In this document: positions 1-8,957 of the stretch, piece by piece | Numbering within the stretch: position 1 is the stretch's first letter | Layout of the letters: every line of letters starts with the position of its first letter | Assembly (NCBI GenBank): GCA_016787285.1 | Contig: JAEUUV010000190.1 | Span: 1-54,313 of the forward strand | Source of the DNA: Saprospiraceae bacterium | GTDB taxonomy: Bacteria > Bacteroidota > Bacteroidia > Chitinophagales > Saprospiraceae | Length of the DNA stretch: 54,313 nucleotides | Direction: 5' to 3' | The notes under the pieces: model-generated | The model's input: only the letters and a program-made list of their open reading frames with translations | The model's database searches: none | What the model was told of the DNA's origin: nothing | Made by a program: the position numbers and the translations under genes

Positions 1-398
1 GAGACGAAGATTGCGCCGTCGTCACGCAGCAATTCCCACAGAAGTTTGAGCCGGGGCATCATCATGCAGCACCATTTATCGTGGCGGGTGAGGTCGTCGC
101 GGTCGACGGTTTTGCCCAGCCATTCGCGCATCATGGGGGCCTTGAGGTTGTCGTTGTAGGCCCAGCCTTCGTTTCCGGTGTTGTAGGGTGGGTCAATGTA
201 GATGCACTTGATGCGGCCGGCGTATGTAGGCAGCAGGGCCTTGAGAGCCAGCAAGTTGTCGCCCCGGAGGATGAGGTTGTCGTGCAGGGAATGCGTATCG
301 GTCAGGCTCAGGTCGGGCCGGGCCACCAACTGATGGTAGGGTACGGCCAAGTGGTGGTGCTGCACGAAGGTTTTTCCTTTGAACTGGAGCGTAGGCAT
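1..398 (-). CDS. Site-specific DNA adenine methyltransferase, type III Mod-like (partial, N-terminus)
   Basis: This is the first 132 codons of a DNA methyltransferase whose 3' end lies outside the window. The start is the ATG at 398, giving MPTLQFKGKTFVQHHH. The family signature follows: a conserved LxGDNLLALKALLPTYAG stretch, then the catalytic motif IV IDPPYNTGNEGW, then a block with RHDKW and MMMPRLKLLWELL. DPPY marks an amino-methyltransferase, usually N6-adenine, and this N-terminus is typical of Mod subunits of type III restriction-modification systems. A restriction (Res) partner would be expected downstream on the minus strand, beyond position 1, so an orphan methyltransferase cannot be excluded. 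The DNA upstream (415-495) is strikingly AT-rich. Confidence 0.9.
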   Translation of the reverse strand, partial: MPTLQFKGKTFVQHHHLAVPYHQLVARPDLSLTDTHSLHDNLILRGDNLLALKALLPTYAGRIKCIYIDPPYNTGNEGWAYNDNLKAPMMREWLGKTVDRDDLTRHDKWCCMMMPRLKLLWELLRDDGAIFV

Positions 399-727
399 GG
401 CAATGGCGGCATATTTTAAAAACAAAAAATTGAATTAACCGGCAAGGATAGGGCTAAATCACAAATAAAAAAACATATTGTTTTTATTTTTTTAAATGCT
501 GTGGGTAAAATTCCGGTTTTCCGGTCGGATGTCCGGCCTTTTCTTTCCACAACAAAGTCAACATCGGGTGTGAGCTGTGTGTGGAAAACCGCCGTAGCGC
601 TTTCAATTGACCCCGGCATCCCGACACCACATGCCCCCCCATTTCCCGCGCTTTTGCCAGTATTCTCCAAACTAACCCAAAACCCGGGAAGCACAACCCC
701 TACTTTTGCCCACACAATCCAACAAAT
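399..727. other. Divergent intergenic region
   Basis: 329 bp separate the methyltransferase and aminopeptidase genes, which point away from each other. Positions 415-495 are AT-rich with several A and T runs, and the rest has normal composition. An 8-bp inverted repeat (544-551 TTTCCACA, 580-587 TGTGGAAA) is visible. A Bacteroidota -7 element lies at 701-708. No gene is supported here: the open frames over it have no recognisable protein features. Confidence 0.6.
701..708 (+). promoter_or_regulatory. Bacteroidota -7 promoter element for the M1 aminopeptidase
   Basis: TACTTTTG matches the TAnnTTTG consensus and ends 19 bases before the ATG at 728. No convincing -33 TTG is seen at the usual distance. 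Confidence 0.5.
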
Positions 728-2701
728 ATGTCCGTTCTAAAACGCTCCGTGTTCGCCCTGCTCCTCCTCTTTGCAGCAACGGCCCAATCTCAAAACCCCG
801 ACGACCTCGAATCCATCATCGAAAGCGAAAAAACGGCCTGGATGCGTCAACACGCGGTTTCCGACCGGGGGCTTTCCATCTTTGCCGACAACCGCTCCGA
901 CATCACCTACACGCGTTTTCACTGGTGGGTGGACCCGGCGGTGCGCTACATCCGTGGCGCGGTGCTGACGGTGTTCGAGCCGAACGAGAACCTGTCGAGC
1001 CTGGAGTTCGATTTCTCGGAGGCGCTGACGATGGACAGCATCCGGTACCACGGCGCGACCTGTGCGTTTTCCCGGAACGGCGATATCCTGACCGTACATT
1101 TCCCCGGCGCCCTTCCTGCCCTGCTACCAGATTCGCTCGAGTTTTTTTACCAGGGTGCTCCGCCCACGTCCGGCTTCGGTTCATTTGCCACCGGCACGCA
1201 CGGCCCGAACACCACGCCGGTACTCTGGACGCTCTCCGAACCCTTCGGCGCCAAAGACTGGATGCCCTGCAAACAGGCGCTGAGCGATAAAATTGACTCG
1301 GTGGATATTTTCATCACCCACCCCGAAGGCTACCGGGCGGCAAGCAACGGTGTGCTCATGTCCGAAAACACCCAAAACGGCCAAGTCACCGCGCACTGGC
1401 GGCACCGGTACCCCATCGCGGCCTACCTCGTAGCCATCGCCGTGACGAATTACGAAGAACTCACCGTGCCGTTGGTGTTTGGAAACGATACGTTTCCGAT
1501 GGTCAACTACGTGTACCCGCAGAGCCTGTCGGCTGCACAGGCCGGCATGACCGATCTGGTAGCACAAATGAACTTGTACAACGACCTGTTCGGGCTGTAC
1601 CCGTTTGCCCGGGAAAAGTACGGGCACGCGCAGTTCAACTGGGGCGGTGGCATGGAGCACCAGACCATGTCGTTCATGGGTGATTTTGGATTCGAACTGA
1701 TCGCGCACGAACTGGCGCACCAGTGGTTTGGCGACAAAATCACCTGCGGCGCCTGGGAAGACATCTGGCTGAACGAGGGTTTTGCCACCTACCTCAGCGG
1801 CCTGTGCTACGAGCGCATCGCCACCCAGTACTGGAAACAGTTCAAACGGCAACGCATCAATCAGATCACCTCGCAACCCGGCGGCTCCGTGCGCGTGGAC
1901 GACACCACAAGCGTGGGCCGTATTTTCAGCGGTCGGCTTTCCTACGCCAAAGGCGCCATGGTGCTGCACATGCTGCGCTGGATTTGCGGCGACAGCGCGT
2001 TTTTTGCCGGTGTGCGCAATTACCTCCACGACCCCGCGCTGGCGCACGGCTATGCCCGCACGCCCGATTTGCAGGCCCACCTCGAAGCGGCTTTTGGCAA
2101 AGACCTTGACGTTTTTTTTGCCGACTGGTACTCGGGCCAGGGGTTTCCTTCGTATCAAATCAACTGGTCGCAGACCGGCGGTGTAGTGGCTTTTTCAGTG
2201 AAACAAACCCAATCGCACCCCTCGGTGGCGTACTTCGAGTTGCCCCTGCCGCTTCGACTATTCGGCCCGGGCGGGCAAACCCAGGACCTCGTGCTGCACC
2301 ACACCTCCGAGGGGCAAATGTTTGCGGAGCAAGTCGGCTTTGCCGTGGATTCAGTGGCATTCGACCCGGACTTGTGGCTGATTTCGGCCAACAATACCGT
2401 GACCAAAACACTCGTCGGAGCCGGCGACCTGGCAACAGCAGGCTATGCCCTGCGCATCGAACCGAATCCGGCACGGTCACGGTCGGTCGGGGCACATGCC
2501 GTGTTGACGGCTGCGGCGCCGGGTGCCGTGCGACTGTCGCTGCAAACGGCGGACGGACGAACCGTGTTCGTGCAAAACAGGCAAGCGGAAGTGGGGGAAA
2601 ACCGGTACGCACTCGATCTAAACGGTCTGGCTGCCGGGGCGTATTGGTTGCGTGTGGGAAACGGTCGGGGGGAGTTGGTGACGAAATTTTTAGTGCATTG
2701 A
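728..2701 (+). CDS. Secreted M1-family zinc aminopeptidase with T9SS sorting domain
   Basis: A 657-residue metallopeptidase that would remove N-terminal residues from peptides outside the cell or at its surface. Residues 1-22 form a signal peptide ending in ATAQSQ. The exopeptidase motif is GGGMEH at 306-311, a variant of the usual GAMEN. The zinc site is HELAH at 327-331, with the third ligand E350 in NEGFATYLSG, exactly the HExxH-18-E spacing of M1 enzymes. The last 85 or so residues start at RIEPNPARS and end in a beta-rich module (LAAGAYWLRV, then KFLVH). This is a typical T9SS type A C-terminal sorting domain, so export to the surface is expected. The protein is shorter than cytosolic PepN (about 870 residues), as usual for secreted Bacteroidota members. 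The OsmC gene follows after 31 bp. Confidence 0.93.
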   Translation: MSVLKRSVFALLLLFAATAQSQNPDDLESIIESEKTAWMRQHAVSDRGLSIFADNRSDITYTRFHWWVDPAVRYIRGAVLTVFEPNENLSSLEFDFSEALTMDSIRYHGATCAFSRNGDILTVHFPGALPALLPDSLEFFYQGAPPTSGFGSFATGTHGPNTTPVLWTLSEPFGAKDWMPCKQALSDKIDSVDIFITHPEGYRAASNGVLMSENTQNGQVTAHWRHRYPIAAYLVAIAVTNYEELTVPLVFGNDTFPMVNYVYPQSLSAAQAGMTDLVAQMNLYNDLFGLYPFAREKYGHAQFNWGGGMEHQTMSFMGDFGFELIAHELAHQWFGDKITCGAWEDIWLNEGFATYLSGLCYERIATQYWKQFKRQRINQITSQPGGSVRVDDTTSVGRIFSGRLSYAKGAMVLHMLRWICGDSAFFAGVRNYLHDPALAHGYARTPDLQAHLEAAFGKDLDVFFADWYSGQGFPSYQINWSQTGGVVAFSVKQTQSHPSVAYFELPLPLRLFGPGGQTQDLVLHHTSEGQMFAEQVGFAVDSVAFDPDLWLISANNTVTKTLVGAGDLATAGYALRIEPNPARSRSVGAHAVLTAAAPGAVRLSLQTADGRTVFVQNRQAEVGENRYALDLNGLAAGAYWLRVGNGRGELVTKFLVH

Positions 2702-2732
2702 ACAGCAGGTCGGGCGTTTGGTTATAGTCCGC

Positions 2733-3143
2733 ATGGCACACTACTCCTTCATTACCCGGCACACAGGCAATACCGCCTTCGAAACTGAAATCGGCAAACA
2801 CAAAGTCGTCATGGATACCGGCTCCGACGGCGACGACCTCGGCCCCTCGCCCAAGCGACTCCTGCTCGGCACGCTGGCGGGATGCACGGGCATGGACGTG
2901 GTGTCGCTGCTGCGCAAAATGCGCGTACCGTTTTCCGATTTTGAAATCCTGACCGAAGCCGACCTGACCGAGGAGCATCCGCGGGTGTTCAGTCAGGTCT
3001 GGATCGTGTACCGCATCCGCGTGGACGAACAATACCGCGACAAGATGGAAAAAGCCGTCAACCTGTCGGTAGAAAAATACTGCGGGATTACAGCCATGTT
3101 GCGCAAAAACAGCCCGGTGGAGCATCGGATCGAGTATTTGTGA
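2733..3143 (+). CDS. OsmC family protein
   Basis: A 136-residue OsmC/Ohr-family protein, thought in this family to reduce organic or fatty-acid hydroperoxides through two cysteines. The first cysteine lies in the LAGCTGMDVV helix and the second in the YCGITAML motif, the two positions used by characterised members. The ATG at 2733 (MAHYSF) is preferred: an upstream TTG at 2718 would add only five residues unlike the family. It lies 31 bp after the aminopeptidase and may be cotranscribed. It converges with the next gene, leaving 5 bp between the two stop codons. Confidence 0.88.
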   Translation: MAHYSFITRHTGNTAFETEIGKHKVVMDTGSDGDDLGPSPKRLLLGTLAGCTGMDVVSLLRKMRVPFSDFEILTEADLTEEHPRVFSQVWIVYRIRVDEQYRDKMEKAVNLSVEKYCGITAMLRKNSPVEHRIEYL

Positions 3144-3148
3144 AAAAC

Positions 3149-3820
3149 CTATTCCCCTGCGAGCAGCACCTGCAACGCTGCTGCGCAAGCCGCGTCGTCG
3201 AACAGAGCCTCGACGGGAATTTCAAAGCCGGGAATGGCCGTGCTCGTCACGGTGTGGCCGAAGATCAGTTTGTTGGCGGGCAGAAATTCCGTGTCGTTGC
3301 CTGCACGCAAGTACTGTTCCAGTATTTGGCGGGCCGGGTCCACGATCCAGTATTCCCGCACGCCGTGGGCGGCGTAGTCGTCGCATTTGATCCCTCGATC
3401 CACTTTGGCTGTGCTTTTCGACAGGATTTCCACTACAAAATCAGGCGCAGGGAATACCATTTGCTCCTCCTCGAAGGCTTCGGCACGCTCGCGGGAGAAA
3501 TAGACGATGTCGGGTTCATAGTCGTTCCGGGTCAGGCCGATCAGCGCTTTTTCGACCATGATTTCACCTAATTTTTTTAGACTGGTAAACAAAATAAGAA
3601 TGCCGGATAGTCGCCTTGACACACCGATATGCCGCCGTTTGACGGGTGAGTGCATCACCACTTCTCCGTTGATAAACTCGGCTTTTTTATCCTCGTCGAG
3701 CCACTGCCGGAACTCCTGACGGCGACGGGCCTCGTCTTCGAGATAAATTTTGATTTGCTGGAAAACGACCGGCAAATCGGGTCGTTTCAATAATTCGTCG
3801 GAAAGCGTAGTGGCGGTCAT
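3149..3820 (-). CDS. Uma2 family protein (DUF820, PD-(D/E)XK fold), downstream copy
   Basis: A 223-residue Uma2-family protein. The fold belongs to the PD-(D/E)XK nuclease superfamily, but the function of the family is not established. Typical blocks are visible: AEFINGEVVMHSP near residue 65, the acidic strand YEPDIVYF, the core PDFVVEILSKST, and YWIVDPARQ. The ATG at 3820 (MTATTL) is chosen; an ATG at 3844 would add eight residues and would overlap the promoter element. It lies 79 bp downstream of the TIR-CHAT gene on the same strand. It has its own -7 element, so it may be transcribed independently. Confidence 0.85.
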   Translation of the reverse strand: MTATTLSDELLKRPDLPVVFQQIKIYLEDEARRRQEFRQWLDEDKKAEFINGEVVMHSPVKRRHIGVSRRLSGILILFTSLKKLGEIMVEKALIGLTRNDYEPDIVYFSRERAEAFEEEQMVFPAPDFVVEILSKSTAKVDRGIKCDDYAAHGVREYWIVDPARQILEQYLRAGNDTEFLPANKLIFGHTVTSTAIPGFEIPVEALFDDAACAAALQVLLAGE

Positions 3821-3841
3821 GCGGTTATTTTTTTGCGGAAA

Positions 3842-3849
3842 CAAAGGTA
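3842..3849 (-). promoter_or_regulatory. -7 promoter element for the downstream Uma2 gene
   Basis: Read on the minus strand the bases are TACCTTTG, 21 bases before the ATG at 3820. It suggests that this Uma2 gene is not wholly dependent on read-through from the TIR-CHAT gene. Confidence 0.45.
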
Positions 3850-3899
3850 GGAGAAAAAAGCAAAACTATTCCTGCCGAAACCCGTCGAGTTCCGGCCCC

Positions 3900-6800
3900 T
3901 CACGCCTCAAAAAACACCAGCCGCAAATCCACTGCGTCCATGTAGTCCAGTTCCGGATCGTCGGCCAGAGCCGGATCGCGGCTGCCGTGGAGCAGGGTGA
4001 GCAGGGCGCGAGCCAGAGCTTTGACTTGAGATGGGGAGTCTTGCTGCAATACATCTTCGGATATCTGAACCAACTCTCCTGTTTGTCCGGATTGGATGGC
4101 TTGCACCGTTTGTTTTATCATGTGAAAATTATCTCCCTTGCTCTCCCCACCATCATGCCGATACGCCGCGTAGGCCCTCATGGCTTTTTGGCGGGCATCG
4201 GCGGCGGCCGCCGTATTTCCTTCCTCTGTTTCGAGTTCGTAAAAGTTCTTCCAGGTTGTCCAGGGTTGCACTTCATGGCCGAATTGGGCGTCGCATTCAA
4301 CAGCGTGAAGCAGTTGATCTCTGGCTTCGGCACGGCGACGAAGTAGGAGCAGGGCGCTAGCGAGGTTGTTGCGACAGACTCCTTCGCTCCCTGCATCTTT
4401 TAACTCAACATACACTGCAATCGCACGCTCGATTACACACACCGCGTCTTCCAGGCGCCCGGTAACTTGGTACAAATTCCCAAGTTGTACAAGTGAAGAT
4501 GCTTCTTGCAGTTTGTTTTTCTCACGAATGTCAATTTTCAGCGACTCCAGATAGGCTTTCTCCGCTGCCGGGTAGTTTTGCATTTCCTGATGAGCGATGC
4601 CAATTTGATGCAACACCGTTGCGACCGTCGCGGATTCGTGGTTGCGTACAAAAAAAGTTTTGACTTCGGCAAACAATTTTAGGGCCTCGGGGTAGTATTT
4701 TTTCTCGATCAAGGTTGCAGCCAATTGGGCCTTTCCAACATTCACCTGTCGGAAGTCGTTCGATTTTTCAGCGATCTCTATACTCTGTATAAAGTGTTCG
4801 ATGGCGGAATCGTATTGTCCCAAATACCGAAAACAATCTCCCATATCTGTCAAACAAACCGAAGCCATGTGTCCCGCTGAGGCATTACCCTCAGCGGCGA
4901 GGGTGAGAAAGCGCTGCCGCGCCGTTTGCAAAAAGGGTAGCGCCTGGTTCGCTTGTCCACGATTTTTCAGTGTCTTGCCCAACAACCAAAATGAATGTGC
5001 GCCATCGTATTCTGCACCCGGGTAGGCGTCACCCGCCCGTTCGCAATGCTCTAGCAAAGCCTGCGCTGTCTGGTATGCCGCGTTTAAATCACCCTGGTCC
5101 TGCAAGCGCTCTACCGTCGCTTGTTTGTTCATAAACTGCGAGTGGTTCCAGCCGCTGTCTACCGACAACCGTGCCGCTGCGCGTTCCCGGATGTTTTGCG
5201 CAAATTCCATAACCTGCGGGCGGGATAATCTGGAAAAAAGACCTTCGATTTTTCCAGCTTCGTTCACCAATTTCTCCGGCTCTGCATGTTTTTCAAGGAC
5301 AGTCAGCATGGCCAGCAAATTAGTTTCCGTCAGGCGGGTGAGGTCGTACGTGAGCTGGATGTTTTGGATTTGCTGCTGGTATAAAAAACCACGCAAGGCC
5401 ACCATACCCTCCACCCAACGCCAGCGCCGGGCTTCCAGCCGCTCCGGCGGAGTGCGGGCAGCGAGAAAGGCGGATAAAGCGGGATCTGTTTTGAAAAAAT
5501 AAGGGAACTCGTCCAGCGCCAGTTCCGCCAGACCGACCTGTATCAGCGCCATGCCTGCCTGCGTAGCGACATCTCGTTCGCATTCCGCCACCATCGCCCA
5601 GGTGACTACGTCTGCACCACCGTGGTACACGGCCAGCACATCCACCACTTCCCCTACTTCCGCCGGCAGGCGCCGCAATGAAAGTTCCAGGCTGGCAAAA
5701 AGGCTGTTTTCGCGATCGCCGGGGTGTTTTTGCTCCAGTTCGGCCATCAGGTGGCTAAGGTCGGCGTTGAGTTGGAGCAGCGGCTCGCGCTCGGCGGCGC
5801 TGCGTCCGGCGAGGGTCTGTGTCAGCAGAGTGAGGGCGCGGGCGTGGTAGTTGGCCGTGCGGGCTAGGGCGCCGAACTGCTTGTCGAGGTCTTCCGCGTT
5901 CAGGCCGGGCACTTCGATGCCGGCGTTTTTCATCACGTCGGCAATGAGCCGCAAGGCGTCATGCGGAACCAGCGGGCCGATGCGCACGGTATTTTTCGCA
6001 GCGTCGAAGGGGGCGGGCAGGCGCTCGCGGGTGGTGAGCAGTAGCCGGGTAGCCGGCGCGTTTTTCCGCAAACGGGTAAAAAACTCCAGGAGTTCGGTAG
6101 CGGGCTGCACGCCGGGCGGCGTTTGGCCTTCGGCGTCGGGCAGAATGCTTTCGAGGTTGTCGAGCACGAGCAGTGTGGAGTATTCCTGCAAGCGGCGGTC
6201 AAGTTGCAGCAGGGCTTTCTCCTCGTTTTCGGCGAGAAGAGCCGAAAACTCCTCGCCCAGCAACTGTCTGCCCAGCGCATCGAGCGCGGCGCGGGTGTCG
6301 CGCACGGGTTCTTTCGAGGCGGAATCAAAGGAAACAAAAACGAGGCGTTGTACCCGGCGGGTGCGTAGCAGCCAGCGGGCCAGTTCGGTAGCCAGAGTGG
6401 TTTTGCCTGACCCTCCCAGCCCGATCAGCACGGCGTACCGTTCGCGCAGCAGCAAGCGTTCGAGGGCGAGCAGTTCGCGGACGCGGCCCACGAAACCGTG
6501 AGCGGGCGCGGGTGGGGTGGCGCCCATTTTCTGCGCCCACTGGTTTTCGAGCAGTTGGCGCACCGGGGCGCTGGGGGTTCGGCGCACGAGTTGCGGGTCT
6601 TTTTTTTCCTGAAACAGCACGGGTACAAACCAGTCCTGCAGGCGCAGTTTTTCGTTTCCGGGCAGCTCGACGCGCACGGGGTCGGCGTGCAGCGCCCGCT
6701 GCCCGGCCAGCATGGCCGCGCCGATGAGCGTGCCTTCAGCAAGTTTCTGGTAAAAAGCGCCCGCGAAACGCTCGGCAGCCGACACCAGCACGCTGTGCGA

Positions 6801-8279
6801 CATGGCAGCCACCGAAGCCACACCGTTTTCGAGCAGGGTGGCGGCCACGGAGGCCTTGGGGTCGTGGTCGGTTTGGGCCGACTGGCAGGCGTCGAGGAAA
6901 AAAAGCGGAATGCGCAGTTCGTTCAGTTCGGCGGCCAGCGCCTGTGCGTCCACGACAGCGGTGGCGCGACCTTCGAGTTTGGCCTGTTCACCGGCTTCGG
7001 CGCTTTCGAAGCAGAGGGCGCCGAGGCCCTTGTTCTGGTCGAACACGCCGTGCCCGTCGAAGTGTACCACCGAGTACGGTTTGCCCTGCCCCGCTGCGTC
7101 GCGGATTTTTTCGGCCAGGGCCGGAAAAGTGGGCGTTTCGAGGATGTCCAGTTCGGCCAGATCGCCGAGGGTGTCCGTGACCTGCAACAGGGCGCGGGTG
7201 GCGGCGCGGTGGTCAATCAGCCCGGCCATTTTGTCCTCCGGTCTCGGCGCCACGAGCAGGATGCGGAGCACGGTTTGCAGGGGCATGGGGGCCTTTTTCT
7301 TCCGGTTGGGCTGCATGCGACGCACACGCACGGGTTGTTGGCCCTGGAAGAGGAAGCCTTGCCCGTCGTGCAACATTTCCCAGGGCGTGGCGAGCAGCAG
7401 TCCGGCGGCTTCGTGGAATTCCGGTTTTTGCTCCTCGGACAAGGCGGCGGGCGCGGCGGCGTCCATTTTTATGGAAAAACGCCGTTCGTGCTGCTTGTCG
7501 CCTTTCCATTCGAGCAGCCGCAGGCGGGCCGATTCGTCGGCGGTGATAGCATCGAACAGGGCCTTGCCCCAACCGGGCAACTGGTTTTCCACCGCTTTGA
7601 CGTCGGCCTGAATTTTTTCCAGAAACGGGTAGCGCGGGTACTCCTCGATGTAGCGGCGGATGCGGTCGGCCACGTCGGGGCCGAGCGGGGAAATGAAGTG
7701 GAACCAGTCGCTCTGCACTTGCTCGCTGCCGTCGGCGAGCAGGTATTCGAGCCGTGCCCGCGCACTGCCGCGCCGCACGCCGCCTTCGGTGTAGAGCGCG
7801 GGATTTTCGAGCACGAGCAGGAGCTCGCTCACGGACGGCTCGGGAGGCTGCATGTCGGGCGCGGGGTCGTCGGGCAGGCGCAGGCCAAGCGCGGTGAGCA
7901 GAGCCGGCAGGGCGGCTTGCAGTCCGCCGGGGCCGGAAGTGAGGGGAATGGCCACGGGTTCGTCGTCGAAAAGCCAGGCGAGGGCGCCGACCGTCTGCTC
8001 GTCGAGCAGCAGCATGACGATGCGTTTTTGCCGGGCTTTGGCAAATTCCAGTTCTTTTTTCACCCATTTCGACTGGATCGTATGGCCGGAAAAGACGAGA
8101 AAAAACACGTCGGCGCGGGCGATAGCCTGCTCGATTTCAGTTTGCAACACATCGCCGGGCAGGAGTTCGCGGCTGTCGACCCAGACGCCGGCGCCGTGTA
8201 TTTCCAAGGCCTGACGCAGGGCTTGCACGAAGGGGTCATCTTTCGAAGCGTGGGAGAGGAAGGCGTTCGGTTTGGTCAT
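3900..8279 (-). CDS. TIR-CHAT-NTPase-TPR multidomain protein, putative STAND defence/cell-suicide effector
   Basis: A 1459-residue protein with two potential enzymatic effectors in one chain. Residues 1-140 are a TIR domain (AFLSHASKDD; W72 and candidate catalytic E76 in SKWVKKE). Bacterial TIR domains often cleave NAD. Residues about 160-590 are a CHAT (caspase-like) protease domain, with H406 and H410 in VHFDGHG and C465 in FFLDACQSAQ as the likely dyad. Residues about 600-900 are an NB-ARC/STAND-type NTPase: FVGRVREL, P-loop GLGGSGKTT with K626, and Walker B LLVLDN with D707. Residues about 1000-1400 are alpha-helical with several TPR units, followed by a conserved-looking tail. Architecture and family knowledge suggest that TPR sensing opens the NTPase and activates TIR and/or CHAT. 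The target and trigger are unknown. The upstream Uma2 stop is only 14 bp away, indicating one transcript. Confidence 0.88.
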   Translation of the reverse strand: MTKPNAFLSHASKDDPFVQALRQALEIHGAGVWVDSRELLPGDVLQTEIEQAIARADVFFLVFSGHTIQSKWVKKELEFAKARQKRIVMLLLDEQTVGALAWLFDDEPVAIPLTSGPGGLQAALPALLTALGLRLPDDPAPDMQPPEPSVSELLLVLENPALYTEGGVRRGSARARLEYLLADGSEQVQSDWFHFISPLGPDVADRIRRYIEEYPRYPFLEKIQADVKAVENQLPGWGKALFDAITADESARLRLLEWKGDKQHERRFSIKMDAAAPAALSEEQKPEFHEAAGLLLATPWEMLHDGQGFLFQGQQPVRVRRMQPNRKKKAPMPLQTVLRILLVAPRPEDKMAGLIDHRAATRALLQVTDTLGDLAELDILETPTFPALAEKIRDAAGQGKPYSVVHFDGHGVFDQNKGLGALCFESAEAGEQAKLEGRATAVVDAQALAAELNELRIPLFFLDACQSAQTDHDPKASVAATLLENGVASVAAMSHSVLVSAAERFAGAFYQKLAEGTLIGAAMLAGQRALHADPVRVELPGNEKLRLQDWFVPVLFQEKKDPQLVRRTPSAPVRQLLENQWAQKMGATPPAPAHGFVGRVRELLALERLLLRERYAVLIGLGGSGKTTLATELARWLLRTRRVQRLVFVSFDSASKEPVRDTRAALDALGRQLLGEEFSALLAENEEKALLQLDRRLQEYSTLLVLDNLESILPDAEGQTPPGVQPATELLEFFTRLRKNAPATRLLLTTRERLPAPFDAAKNTVRIGPLVPHDALRLIADVMKNAGIEVPGLNAEDLDKQFGALARTANYHARALTLLTQTLAGRSAAEREPLLQLNADLSHLMAELEQKHPGDRENSLFASLELSLRRLPAEVGEVVDVLAVYHGGADVVTWAMVAECERDVATQAGMALIQVGLAELALDEFPYFFKTDPALSAFLAARTPPERLEARRWRWVEGMVALRGFLYQQQIQNIQLTYDLTRLTETNLLAMLTVLEKHAEPEKLVNEAGKIEGLFSRLSRPQVMEFAQNIRERAAARLSVDSGWNHSQFMNKQATVERLQDQGDLNAAYQTAQALLEHCERAGDAYPGAEYDGAHSFWLLGKTLKNRGQANQALPFLQTARQRFLTLAAEGNASAGHMASVCLTDMGDCFRYLGQYDSAIEHFIQSIEIAEKSNDFRQVNVGKAQLAATLIEKKYYPEALKLFAEVKTFFVRNHESATVATVLHQIGIAHQEMQNYPAAEKAYLESLKIDIREKNKLQEASSLVQLGNLYQVTGRLEDAVCVIERAIAVYVELKDAGSEGVCRNNLASALLLLRRRAEARDQLLHAVECDAQFGHEVQPWTTWKNFYELETEEGNTAAAADARQKAMRAYAAYRHDGGESKGDNFHMIKQTVQAIQSGQTGELVQISEDVLQQDSPSQVKALARALLTLLHGSRDPALADDPELDYMDAVDLRLVFFEA

Positions 8280-8293
8280 GGTTGGCGATTGGG

Positions 8294-8881
8294 TTAATCC
8301 AAAAACACCTCCGTTACATCCACTTCGAGGTTGGGAATGATGGGTGTGGTCACCAAGTCGCCCTCCACGTTGGGTTGCAGGCCGATGTAAATACCCGCTT
8401 CATTGAGTTTCCAGACCTGAATGGTGCGTTCGATGGGCGACACCACCCAGTACTCCAGCACGCCGGCTTCCTGATACAGTTCAAATTTGTCTTTCATCTC
8501 GGTGCGGCTGTTTCCCGGGGAGAGGATTTCCACGATGAGGTCAGGCGCGCCGATGCAGCCACGGTCGTCCAGTTTGGCCGGGTCGCAAATGACGCAGAGG
8601 TCGGGCTGAACGACCGTAGTGACGTCCTTGTTCTGGGCTTTGTTGAAACGGGTGAGGCGCACGTCGAAGGGCGCGGCGTACACTTTGCAGGGGCTTTTCC
8701 AGAGGGAATTGATGAAAGGCTTTGACAGCCGAATACTAATCCCCTGATGTTTGCGCGAAGGCGCAGCCATCTGTCGGATTTTACCGCGCAGCAATTCGAC
8801 ACGTTCTTCAAACTGCCAGAGCAGGTAGTCGGCGTAGGTGTAGGTGCCGTTTGGGTCGAGTTGGGACAAGGAAGTGATCAT
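8294..8881 (-). CDS. Uma2 family protein (DUF820, PD-(D/E)XK fold), upstream copy
   Basis: A 195-residue Uma2-family protein. Visible blocks are the N-terminal YTYADYLLWQ, VELLRGKIRQMAAPS, the acidic strand VVQPDLCVI, the core APDLIVEILSPGNS followed by KFELYQEAGVLEYWVV, and a C-terminal valine-rich strand. These match the PD-(D/E)XK-like core of Uma2. The ATG at 8881 (MITSLSQLDP) is used; an in-frame ATG at 8938 would add residues unlike the family. The stop codon is 14 bp before the start of the TIR-CHAT gene, so the two are very probably cotranscribed. It is clearly diverged from the copy at 3149, so the pair is not a recent duplication. Confidence 0.87.
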   Translation of the reverse strand: MITSLSQLDPNGTYTYADYLLWQFEERVELLRGKIRQMAAPSRKHQGISIRLSKPFINSLWKSPCKVYAAPFDVRLTRFNKAQNKDVTTVVQPDLCVICDPAKLDDRGCIGAPDLIVEILSPGNSRTEMKDKFELYQEAGVLEYWVVSPIERTIQVWKLNEAGIYIGLQPNVEGDLVTTPIIPNLEVDVTEVFLD

Positions 8882-8942
8882 AAGCCGGACGTGGTTCGTT
8901 TGCGCTTGCAAAGTTAACTGAAAATGTGCCCAAAGCACACGC

Positions 8943-8950
8943 TACATTTG
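8943..8950 (+). promoter_or_regulatory. -7 promoter element for the PqqB-like hydrolase
   Basis: TACATTTG ends 7 bases before the ATG at 8958. A transcript starting at the normal distance would begin at or next to the start codon, so a leaderless or near-leaderless mRNA is possible. Confidence 0.45.
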
Positions 8951-8957
8951 CAGGCCC

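Noticed and set aside
399-727. AT-rich region considered as a replication origin
   Set aside because: No cluster of DnaA boxes and no origin-type neighbouring genes; only one weak TGTGGAAAA word.
6498-8297. Long open frame (about 600 codons) on the plus strand opposite the TIR-CHAT gene
   Set aside because: It mirrors the codon pattern of the GC-rich minus-strand gene, has no recognisable domain, and its product is a compositional shadow.
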